From NCBI RefSeq assembly GCF_027497215.1, contig NZ_CP114904.1:3556001-3620000 (forward strand): 64,000 nt of DNA, in the 5' to 3' direction. The DNA comes from Micromonospora sp. WMMD812. Its GTDB lineage: Bacteria > Actinomycetota > Actinomycetes > Mycobacteriales > Micromonosporaceae. Shown one piece after another: positions 41,754-49,058 of this stretch. Position 1 is the first letter of the stretch, and every line of letters begins with the position of its first letter. Below the pieces are notes generated by a model that saw only the letters and a program-made list of their open reading frames with translations, was not told the origin of the DNA and did no database searches. The position numbers and the translations under genes were made by a program.

Positions 41754-43046
41754 ATGGAAGAAGTCGATGAGCAGGAGCTACACGTCGAGCGGGTAGCCGC
41801 GCTTGATCTTGGCAAGGCGGTGTTGGAGGCGTGTGTGCGGGTGCCGCACGAGTCCAGGCCGGGCCGGCGGATGCAGGAGGTGCGGACCTACCCGACCACC
41901 ACGGTGGCGTTGCTGCAGATGGCGGACTGGTTCCGCATCTGGGGTGTGACCCGGGTGGTCATGGAAAGCACCAGCGACTACTGGAAAGGTGCCTACTACC
42001 TGCTGGAGGCGGAGGGCTTCGAGTGCTGGCTGGTCAACGCCCGGGACGTCAAGAACGTCCCGGGCCGAGCCAAGACCGACAAGCTCGATGTGGTGTGGCT
42101 GGCCAAGGTTGCCGAGCGGGGTATGTGCCGACCGTCGCTGGTGCAGCCCCGACCGATCCGGGAGTTACGCAACCTGACCCGGTACCGGCGTTCTCTGATC
42201 CGCGATCGCACCCGGGAGATGCAACGGGCGGAGAAGCTGCTTGAGGACGCCCAGATCAAGCTGTCCTCGGTGGTCAGTGAGCTGTTCGGGGTGACCGGGC
42301 GGCTGATCCTGGACGCGTTGGTCGCCGGGCAGCGCGACCCGAGGGTGCTCGCGCAGTTGGCCAAGGGCCGCCTACGGCCGAAGATCGCACAGCTGCAGGA
42401 GGCGTTGCGCGGGTTCTTCACCGATCATCACGGTGCCATCCTGGCGATGATGCTTTCCAACATCGACCGGCTCACCGCCCAGATCGCCGCCCTGGACACG
42501 ATGGTCGAGCAGGCGATCACCCCGTTCGCACATCAAGCACAGCAGTTGGCGCAGATCACCGGAGCCGGCCCCATCGCCGCGCAGGAGATCATCGCCGAAG
42601 TGGGCGTAGACATGGCCCGGTTCCCGTCCGCCGCCCACCTGGTGTCCTGGGCCAAGTTCTGCCCACAGACCCACGAGTCGGCCGGCAAGAAGAAGAACAA
42701 GGGCCGTGCCAAGGGCAACCCCTGGCTGGCCGCCACCCTGGGCAACATCGCCGCGACCGTCGCCCGCAGCGGTGCCGGCTTCCTCGGCGCCCGGCACCGA
42801 CGCATCGCCCGACGCCGCGGGCCGCAGAAAGCGATTGTCGCCACCGGCAACTGCGTGCTGACCATCGCCTACCATCTGCTGTCCGACCCCACCGCCCAGT
42901 TCCACGACCTCGGCGCCGACTACTTCACCACGCGCATCGACAGGAACCGCCGGGCCCGCAGCCTGGCCGCCGCACTGCAAGCCGTCACCGGCCAGAAGAT
43001 CACCATCCGGGATGGCCAAGCGATCATCGAAGTCCAAGCCGCGTAA
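41754..43046 (+). CDS. IS110-family transposase/recombinase
   Basis: 430 residues, full length for the family. The N-terminal RuvC-like DEDD domain shows AALDLGKAVLEACV and VMESTSDYWKG, then KTDKLDVVWLA. The C-terminal Transposase_20 domain shows QITGAGPIAAQEIIAEVG and FPSAAHLVSWAKFCP, with the catalytic serine, plus NPWLAATLGNIAA. IS110 enzymes insert DNA without terminal repeats, guided by a bridge RNA made from the element's non-coding end. The frame is intact, so it may be active. No second copy lies in the window. Confidence 0.92.
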   Translation: MEEVDEQELHVERVAALDLGKAVLEACVRVPHESRPGRRMQEVRTYPTTTVALLQMADWFRIWGVTRVVMESTSDYWKGAYYLLEAEGFECWLVNARDVKNVPGRAKTDKLDVVWLAKVAERGMCRPSLVQPRPIRELRNLTRYRRSLIRDRTREMQRAEKLLEDAQIKLSSVVSELFGVTGRLILDALVAGQRDPRVLAQLAKGRLRPKIAQLQEALRGFFTDHHGAILAMMLSNIDRLTAQIAALDTMVEQAITPFAHQAQQLAQITGAGPIAAQEIIAEVGVDMARFPSAAHLVSWAKFCPQTHESAGKKKNKGRAKGNPWLAATLGNIAATVARSGAGFLGARHRRIARRRGPQKAIVATGNCVLTIAYHLLSDPTAQFHDLGADYFTTRIDRNRRARSLAAALQAVTGQKITIRDGQAIIEVQAA

Positions 43047-43377
43047 CCTCACCGCTGTCACGCAACGACAGCACTCCACACGGCACGCTGTCGGGGCGCT
43101 GCCCCGACGCTGCCGCCTGCCCACACGTCCGTTGATTTACGGGTCAGGACCTGCGTGACAGTTTGCCACCTCTAGCAGCCCCGACGCCTGGGCCAAGGTC
43201 GACGAGCTGGTCAGAACCGGCGGCGACGGCTGGCGGGACCTGATCGGCCTCTACCGTCGCCCGCCACGAGCGGGGCCGTTCGATCCCGGGCCGCAGCAGC
43301 ACATCCACATCAACCAGCGGTGCCGGGTGGTACGACTGCTTCAAGGCTGACAGAAGCGGCAGAAACGGGGCGAACCG
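43047..43377. other. IS110 right flank and IS481-type inverted ends
   Basis: It contains a hairpin GTCGGGGC-GCT-GCCCCGAC (43090-43108). An outer inverted repeat CTGTCACGCA (43055-43064) pairs with TGCGTGACAG (43152-43161). An open stretch of about 59 codons from 43174 to 43350 (SSPDAWAKVDELV ... IHINQR) looks like the tail of a lost gene I cannot identify. Confidence 0.45.
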
Positions 43378-44553
43378 ATGACGGGTGGCGCAGCCCGGCT
43401 GGTGCGGGGACCGGAGGAGAAGCGGGCGACGTTCCTGGACCTGTTCTTCGACCTGGTGTTTGTCTTCGCGCTCTTCCGGCTCTCGCACGGGCTGCGGGAA
43501 CAGCTGGACTGGAGCGGCGCCTTCCAAACGCTGGTGTTGCTGCTCGCCGTGTGGTGGGTGTGGGACCAGTCGGCGGCGGCAGGCGACAGGTTCGACCCGC
43601 GACGGCCGGCGATGCAGGTGCTGGCCATCGGGTGCATGTTCGGCAGCTTCGTGCTGGCAGCCGCGGTGCCTGAGGCGTTCGGCGCGCATGGCCTGGTCTT
43701 CGCCGGCGCGTACGTCGCCGTCCAGGTCGGTCGCAGCCTGTTTCTCGTGATCGTTACGCGGGGCGACAAACGGCAGCGTCCCGAGACGCGGGCGCTGTTC
43801 TGGTTCGGCGTGTCGGCGGTGCCATGGCTCGCGGGCGCTGCCGTGCAGGGTTGGCCGCGTGGGGCGCTATGGGCGCTGGCGGTGGTGGTGGAATACACGG
43901 TGGCCATACTCGGCTGGCCCACGCCGAGGCTGGGCCGCGTCAGTGCGGCGGAGTTTTCGATCTCGGGTGAGTTCCTGGCCGAGCGGCATCGGCAGTTCGT
44001 CATCATCGCGCTCGGCGAGCTGATCCTGGTGGCAGGGCTGGGGCTCAGCAGCAACGGCTTCGAGGCGGACCGCAGCGCGGCGGCCGTGGTGGCGTTCGCG
44101 ACCACGGTGCTGCTGTGGCGGATCTACATCCACCGTGCTGGGGAGGTTTTGGGCGAGGCCGTCGCCACGGCCCGTGATCCGCTCCGCGTTGCCTTGCCGG
44201 CGAGATTCGCCCACCCGGTCATGGTCGGCGGCATCGTCGCGATCTCCGTCAGCGACGAGCTCGTCATCGAGCACCCGCTCGGGAACACACCACCGGCGTG
44301 GGCCGCCGTCATCCTCGGCGGACCCGCACTGTTCCTCGCCGGACGGGCCATCTTCGAGTACTCGGTGTTCGGCCGAGTGTCCCGAGGCTGCGTGGCCGGG
44401 ATCCTCGTACTCCCCGCCACCTCCCCGGCAACGATCGTCCTGCCGCCGCTCCTGGTCGCCGCCACCGCTGCTCTCGTCCTGGCCGGGATCGCCGTATCCG
44501 ACGCAGCCCGCGCCCGAGGACACCCACCCGAGCCGCCCGCACCACCGGGCTAG
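43378..44553 (+). CDS. LtrA-family (low temperature requirement) membrane protein, copy 1
   Basis: 391 residues with about ten hydrophobic helices. The family opening FLDLFFDLVFVFALFRLS is clear, as is a histidine/glutamate pair in ERHRQFVIIALGELILVAG, the second LtrA hallmark. The role of LtrA proteins is not established beyond a cold-growth phenotype in Listeria. It is the first of two LtrA genes in the island and is flanked on both sides by similar IS481-type end sequences (43145-43161 and 44624-44640). Confidence 0.87.
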   Translation: MTGGAARLVRGPEEKRATFLDLFFDLVFVFALFRLSHGLREQLDWSGAFQTLVLLLAVWWVWDQSAAAGDRFDPRRPAMQVLAIGCMFGSFVLAAAVPEAFGAHGLVFAGAYVAVQVGRSLFLVIVTRGDKRQRPETRALFWFGVSAVPWLAGAAVQGWPRGALWALAVVVEYTVAILGWPTPRLGRVSAAEFSISGEFLAERHRQFVIIALGELILVAGLGLSSNGFEADRSAAAVVAFATTVLLWRIYIHRAGEVLGEAVATARDPLRVALPARFAHPVMVGGIVAISVSDELVIEHPLGNTPPAWAAVILGGPALFLAGRAIFEYSVFGRVSRGCVAGILVLPATSPATIVLPPLLVAATAALVLAGIAVSDAARARGHPPEPPAPPG

Positions 44554-44584
44554 CCGGAAAGTGTCACCACGTCCCGAGGCTGTT

Positions 44585-44640
44585 CTGTCACGGACGTTCT
44601 GAGACCCGACACCTGTCTGATTGCAGAACCTGCGTGACAG
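44585..44640. repeat. IS481-like terminal inverted repeat pair
   Basis: CTGTCACGGACGTTCTG (44585-44601) pairs with CAGAACCTGCGTGACAG (44624-44640), 15 of 17 positions. The right arm recurs at 43145-43161 with 16 of 17 identity. TGTCAC ends of this sort are typical of IS481-like elements in actinobacteria, by my recollection. Confidence 0.6.
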
Positions 44641-44713
44641 TGCGCCGTGTGCTGGTGGAGTTTGCCGCGACGGAGCAGCGGAATCGCGTGGTGCTGGAAG
44701 TCCAGGCGGTGCG
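44640..44713 (+). pseudogene. IS481-type transposase N-terminal fragment
   Basis: GTG at 44640, at the edge of the inverted repeat, opens VRRVLVEFAATEQRNRVVLE, which resembles the start of IS481-family transposases (L-V-E-x-x-x-x-E-Q-R-x-x-x-V). The similarity ends after about 25 residues, before the helix-turn-helix. The matching C-terminal fragment is at 46091. Confidence 0.45.
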
Positions 44714-44829
44714 TCGACGACGGAGATCGCCCGAACCGTTGGGAACGTCTCGGCTGTGGACCGTTGGTGGACTGGCACCATATTAGACGTCCGGGTCCGT
44801 ATTGGCCGGATCGGTAGGAAGATGCGCCT

Positions 44830-46038
44830 ATGGGGCAAATCTTGGGGATTCGGCGACCGGTGCCGATCGGCGAGGCCCAACGCACCACCCCGTTTGAGGT
44901 CTTCTTCGACCTGGTGTTCGCGTTCGCCTTCATCCGCGTGGCCACGTTCATGGCAGGGTCGCCGACGCCGCTCGTCCTGGTGCAGGGCCTGGTGTTCCTG
45001 ATGCTGCTGTGGTGGCCCTTCACTACCTTCGCCTGGCTGGCCAACCAGGTCCGCGCCGACGTGGGCCTGGTCCGCGCCGGGCTGGTCGTGGTGATGGCCG
45101 CAATGTTCGTGGCCGGCTTGGTCATCCCGTACGCGTGGGGGAACGGCAGGTGGACGGTTTCCGAAGCGCTGACGGTGGCGGTGGCGTACATCGTGATCCG
45201 GACCGCGTTTTACCTACTCAATTGGCACGTCGCCGTCGTTAAGCCGCGAATCCCGGCGCCCGGCTTCCGCTATGCCATCCCGATCGCGGGGGGCTGGATT
45301 CCGCTGCTGCTCGGGGCGGTGCTCGGCGGCGCCACACAAACGCTGTTGTGGGCCGTAGCGTTCCTCATCGACTGCCTCGGTACCGCGTGCGCCTCGGTGT
45401 TCAGCAGAGACCGATTTCAGTTGCGCAGCGCTAGCCACTTGTGCGACCGGCATGGCCTGTTACTGATTATCGCCCTGGGCGAGTCGCTGATCGCGGTGGG
45501 CGCTGGCGCCGGATCGGCGGTCACCCACTGGCCTGTCCTGATCGCCGCACTGCTCGCCGTGGCCATTGCCACGGCCCTGTGGTGGCTGTACTTCGAGAAC
45601 GCCGCCGCACCGGCCGGACAGGCCCTGGCGCGCCTCCCCGAACAGGACCGCGTCCGGCCTGCCATCAACGCCTACAGCCTGGCCCACTTCCCGCTCATCG
45701 CCGGGATCATCTACCTGGCCCTGGGCATCGAACTCGTCGTCGAGCACCTGGCCCACCACCCGTTGCAGCATCCTGCCGGGGCGCCCCTGGATTGGACCTC
45801 CACAGCGGCCCTGTTCGGCGGCCCGGTCGTCTACCTCATCGGCCGGGGCCTGTTCCTCCGTTTCACCGTCGGACACACCCCACGCGCCCCAATCGTCGCG
45901 GCCGGCATCATGCTCGCACTGCTTCCCGTCGCCCGGAGCCTGCCCGCCCTCGGCGCCTTCGGCGTGATCACCGCTGTCCTCGCCGCCCTCGTCTGCTACG
46001 AACGAATCATGTGGCAGCCGACCGCAGGTGCCAGATGA
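44830..46038 (+). CDS. LtrA-family membrane protein, copy 2
   Basis: 402 residues, AGGAAG 8 nt upstream. It opens with RTTPFEVFFDLVFAFAFIRVA and has CDRHGLLLIIALGESLIAVG, the two family hallmarks, with about eleven helices. It is clearly divergent from copy 1, so the two are not a recent duplication. It lies between an N-terminal and a C-terminal fragment of an IS481-type transposase, as if inserted into or captured by that element. Confidence 0.87.
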   Translation: MGQILGIRRPVPIGEAQRTTPFEVFFDLVFAFAFIRVATFMAGSPTPLVLVQGLVFLMLLWWPFTTFAWLANQVRADVGLVRAGLVVVMAAMFVAGLVIPYAWGNGRWTVSEALTVAVAYIVIRTAFYLLNWHVAVVKPRIPAPGFRYAIPIAGGWIPLLLGAVLGGATQTLLWAVAFLIDCLGTACASVFSRDRFQLRSASHLCDRHGLLLIIALGESLIAVGAGAGSAVTHWPVLIAALLAVAIATALWWLYFENAAAPAGQALARLPEQDRVRPAINAYSLAHFPLIAGIIYLALGIELVVEHLAHHPLQHPAGAPLDWTSTAALFGGPVVYLIGRGLFLRFTVGHTPRAPIVAAGIMLALLPVARSLPALGAFGVITAVLAALVCYERIMWQPTAGAR

Positions 46039-46090
46039 TTACTCACCCACACCGTGAAGAACCAGCAATATCCCCGAGCCTTGGCCATCA

Positions 46091-46435
46091 GTCAGCGACG
46101 GCGTCCGACCCAAGACCGTCCCGTCCCGGCTCACCCCCGGCCACCTGCACCAGCTCCTCGCCGACGACGGCGTCCCGGCCGGACCACCACCGCAGCCCGC
46201 GTCCCAGCCGCTGCGGGTCGAACGCCGCGTCAGCACCCGCGGAGCCCTAGTCATCGCCGGTCAACGCATCCACGTCGGCGTCGCCCACGCTGGATCCACC
46301 CTCACCGTCGAAGCCGCCGACACCACCTTCCGCGTCCACAACGGTGACCAACTCCTCACCGAAGTCGCCCGCACCACCGCCATGGACGTCGCCAGGTTCA
46401 AGGGCCGCAAACCCGAACCGCCACGACCCTCGGCG
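46091..46435 (+). pseudogene. IS481-type transposase C-terminal fragment
   Basis: The frame from 46091 reads VRPKTVPSRLTPGHLHQLL, then VERRVSTRGALVIAGQRIHVG, FRVHNGDQLLTEVARTT and VARFKGRKPEPPR. That is the C-terminal linker and beta-barrel typical of actinobacterial IS481-type transposases. The DDE catalytic core is absent. It fuses at about 46436 into integrase sequence in another frame. Confidence 0.6.
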
Positions 46436-47076
46436 CCCCCTGCGTCACAAGGAGGTAAGCCCTCTCACCGTGGAAGAGGCGCGGCAGCTCGTCGCGGCCG
46501 CACACGGTGACCGGATGAAGGCCCGGCGGATCATCGGTCTTTCGCTCGGACTGCGCCAGAGCGAGGTACTCGGCCTGTGGTGGGAGGACATCGACCTCGA
46601 CGCCGCGACGCTTCGGGTACGCCGGCAGCTCACCCGCGCCCGTATACCAGTCGAGAAGTTGTCATTCGGCCCGTTGAAGTCGGCCAAATCCATGCGGGTC
46701 CTACCGCTGCCAGCTCCGTTGGTCGTCGCTCTCGGGGAGCACCAGCAGCGGCAGCGCCAGGAGCGAGACGCCCTCGGTGAGACTTGGGTAGACCCCACCG
46801 GAACGACACCCGGTCTTTCAAGGCGCTCCTGATAGCGGCCAATGTTCGATGCGAGGAAGTAGTAGCTCCCGACGTATCGGCCCGCCTCGTGCCGAAGGTC
46901 CGGCTTCATGACCTGCGGCACACCGCTGCCACGCTCCTGCTGGCGCAAGGCGTGCCGGCCCGAGTGCTCATGGAACTCCTGCGCCACTCTCAGATCGGCA
47001 TCACCATGAACATCTCAGCCACGTCATGCCCACTCAGCTCGTCCAGGCCGCCGACGCCATGAAGAACGTGCTGTAG
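46436..47076 (+). pseudogene. Tyrosine integrase (outer element), frameshifted
   Basis: The catalytic domain starts LTVEEARQLVAAAHGDRMK, with ArgI in GLRQSEVLGLWWEDID. A frameshift or deletion near 46795-46815 moves the rest into another frame, which continues SFKALLIAANVR, then HDLRHTAATLLLAQGVPARVLMELLRHSQIG. A second 1-base deletion near 47013-47016 turns the expected NTYSHV into NISATS, so the catalytic tyrosine codon is lost. Downstream sequence restores HVMPTQLVQAADAMKNVL only in the third frame. The N-terminal arm-binding domain is also gone. This cannot be an active recombinase. Confidence 0.82.
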
Positions 47077-47127
47077 GCCGAGGGGCACTAGCTTGGCTAC
47101 TCGGTTGGCTACATCCGACGTCCGAAA

Positions 47128-47172
47128 TGACGAAGGGCGTCCGTCGTGTCCGACGAACGCCCTTATCGCGAG
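47128..47172 (-). terminator. Terminator of tRNA-Ala(GGC), att-proximal
   Basis: GGGCGTTCGTCG pairs with the complement across a short loop (GGGCGTCCGTCGTGTCCGAC region on the plus strand). It is directly downstream of the tRNA and duplicated at the middle att copy. Confidence 0.65.
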
Positions 47173-47174
47173 GG

Positions 47175-47247
47175 TGGAGCCGAGGGGACTCGAACCCCTG
47201 ACCCCCACACTGCCAGTGTGGTGCGCTACCAGCTGCGCCACGGCCCC
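47175..47247 (-). tRNA. tRNA-Ala (anticodon GGC)
   Basis: 73 nt fold fully: acceptor GGGGCCG/CGGCTCC with the G3-U70 wobble that identifies alanine tRNAs, a D arm GCGC/GCGC, an anticodon stem CCACA/TGTGG with loop CTGGCAG (anticodon GGC), and a T arm AGGGG-TTCGAGT-CCCCT. CCA is not encoded. Its 3' end is the attachment site for the island to its left. Confidence 0.95.
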
Positions 47248-47343
47248 ATGCTGCTGTCCCGGTCGCCCGGGCACTTGCGAAACTATACACATCCCGGCCG
47301 GCGCGGTCACATCGCGGGGGTCCCGTGCCGGCGCCTCCGGGGC

Positions 47344-47934
47344 TCAGTTGAGCGCCACGTCCGGCGGGAAGTGGGCCACCGCCGCCATCATCCCGCCCTG
47401 CCGGCGGAGCACCATCGGCCACAGGTCGTCGGGCCGGTCGACGAAGGCGTCACCGGGCAGCGCGTCGAGCACGAACCAGGAGCCCTCCTCGATCTCCTGC
47501 TCCACCTGGCCGGAGCCCCAACCGGAGTAGCCCGCGAAGACCCGGATGGAGCCGATGCTCTCCCGCAACCGCTCGGGGTCGACCGACAGATCGAGCGTGC
47601 CGACGGCGCCGGAGACCTGGTGAAACCCCTTCACCCGCTTCACCGGGTGACGCATCCGGGCCAGGCAGATGGCCGAGTCGGGCTGGACCGGGCCGCCCTC
47701 GAAGAGCACGGCCGGGTCGCGGGCCAGGTCGCTCCAGTCGCCGAGCACGTCGGCCACCGGCACCTCGGTGGCGCGGTTGAGCACCACGCCGAGCGCACCG
47801 CCCGGCTCGTGGGCCACGAGCAGCACTACCGTACGGTCGAAGTTGGGGTCCTTCAGCGAGGGAGTCGCGACCAGCAGCCGCCCGGTCATCGCCTCCATCG
47901 CCCGCCCGCCGATCGCCTGGCCCTCTCCCTGCAT
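47344..47934 (-). CDS. YqgE/AlgH family protein (UPF0301)
   Basis: 196 residues from ATG 47934 (AGGTG 6 nt upstream); GTG 47943 and ATG 47898 are alternatives, the last giving the compact family N terminus MEAMTGRLLVATPSL. The family motifs NFDRTVVLLVAHEPGGALGVVLNR, the GGPVQPD turn and GYSGWGSGQVEQEI are all present. The function of AlgH/YqgE proteins is unresolved; they are small cytosolic proteins linked to exopolysaccharide and redox control in proteobacteria. Confidence 0.9.
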   Translation of the reverse strand: MQGEGQAIGGRAMEAMTGRLLVATPSLKDPNFDRTVVLLVAHEPGGALGVVLNRATEVPVADVLGDWSDLARDPAVLFEGGPVQPDSAICLARMRHPVKRVKGFHQVSGAVGTLDLSVDPERLRESIGSIRVFAGYSGWGSGQVEQEIEEGSWFVLDALPGDAFVDRPDDLWPMVLRRQGGMMAAVAHFPPDVALN

Positions 47935-48094
47935 GTCACGCACCTGTCACCCGCGCACCCGGACTCGGGACCCGTTGTCCCGCGGGCCGGCCGGCCTCCG
48001 CGCTGTCAACGCCATGCCTGGCACCATAGCCTGCGACCGGGGTGCTGGCTAAGGTCTGAGCGGCGGGTGATCGGGCAGTGGAGGGGGAGCACCG

Positions 48095-48898
48095 GTGGGT
48101 CCTACGGCCGACGTGGCGGTCATCGGCGGTTCGGGTCTCTACGCGCTGCTCGACGGCGCCACGGAGCACGAGGTGGCGACCCCGTACGGGCCGCCGTCGG
48201 ATGCGGTGACGATCGCCGAGGTGGGCGGCCGGCGGGTGGCGTTCCTGCCCCGGCACGGCCGGGATCACCGCCACCCGCCGCACCTGATCCCGTACCGGGC
48301 GAACCTCTGGGCGCTGCGTTCGCTCGGGGTGCGCCAGGTGCTCGCCCCGTGCGCGGTCGGCGGGCTGCGCCCCGACCTCGGGCCGGGGACCTTCGTCGTG
48401 CCCGACCAGCTGATCGACCGCACCAGCGGGCGGGCGCAGACGTACTACGACCGCGGTGCGGTGCACGTCCCGTTCGCCGACCCGTACTGCCCGGACGGGC
48501 GTCGTACGCTGCTGGCCGCCGCGGCCGGCCGGGACGTCGCGGCGGTCGACGGTGGGACGGTCGTGGTCGTCGAGGGACCGCGGTTCTCCACCCGTGCCGA
48601 GTCCCGCTGGTATGCCTCGATCGGCGGCACGGTGGTCAACATGACCGGTCACCCGGAGGCGGTGCTTGCCCGGGAGCTGGCGCTCTGCTACTCGGCGATC
48701 GCCCTCGTCACCGACTTGGACGCCGGGCTCACCGCCGGCGAGTCGGTGACCCAGGAGGAGGTGTTCCGGGTCTTCGGCGAGAACACCGACCGGCTGCGTG
48801 GCGTGCTGCTGGACGCGCTGGCCGCGCTCCCCGCCGAGCGGACCTGCCCGTGCGGCCGGGCGCTAGAGGGCATCCGGCTGCCCTTCGCGCTGCCCTGA
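48095..48898 (+). CDS. S-methyl-5'-thioadenosine phosphorylase-like nucleoside phosphorylase
   Basis: 267 residues from GTG 48095 with GGAGGGGGAG upstream. The phosphate loop is VIGGSGLYALLDG, phosphate-binding residues are in PRHGRDHRHPPHLIPYRAN, and the base/ribose pocket shows EGPRFSTRAESRWY and VNMTGHPEA. It splits methylthioadenosine (or methylthioinosine) with phosphate in polyamine/SAM salvage. Asp/Asn specificity positions near the C terminus (VTDLDAG) fit adenosine-type substrates, but I would not exclude methylthioinosine. Confidence 0.85.
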   Translation: MGPTADVAVIGGSGLYALLDGATEHEVATPYGPPSDAVTIAEVGGRRVAFLPRHGRDHRHPPHLIPYRANLWALRSLGVRQVLAPCAVGGLRPDLGPGTFVVPDQLIDRTSGRAQTYYDRGAVHVPFADPYCPDGRRTLLAAAAGRDVAAVDGGTVVVVEGPRFSTRAESRWYASIGGTVVNMTGHPEAVLARELALCYSAIALVTDLDAGLTAGESVTQEEVFRVFGENTDRLRGVLLDALAALPAERTCPCGRALEGIRLPFALP

Positions 48899-49058
48899 CG
48901 GCCGGCCCCGCGACCACCTCCGACCCGGCCGGGTGATCACGGCTCGTCGGCGACGGGGAAAGGCCCGAACTGCCCGGCTCGTCCCGATAGATTCGGCAGG
49001 GTCGGGGCGCGCCGTCTCCGGCGAGCGGAGCACGCCCGCGACGCGGAGGCAGGTGGCG

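Larger units (their letters stand above)
39158..47217. mobile_element. Tandem decayed integrative elements at tRNA-Ala(GGC)
   Basis: Three copies of the tRNA-Ala 3' end in one orientation (39158-39200, 41279-41321, 47175-47217) delimit an inner 2.1-kb and an outer 5.9-kb segment. Next to the two right-hand copies, at the end nearest the tRNA side of each segment, lies tyrosine-integrase coding sequence (41010-41193 and 46436-47076), both broken. This is the signature of site-specific integration into a tRNA gene, repeated twice, followed by decay. Cargo includes a deleted sigma factor with its partner, an IS110 recombinase and two LtrA-like proteins. No replication, conjugation or excisionase gene is seen. 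Confidence 0.75.

Noticed and set aside
41249..41770. Coding region before the IS110 gene
   Set aside because: The frame crosses the tRNA 3' copy and shows no recognisable protein features; it is more likely att plus element end.
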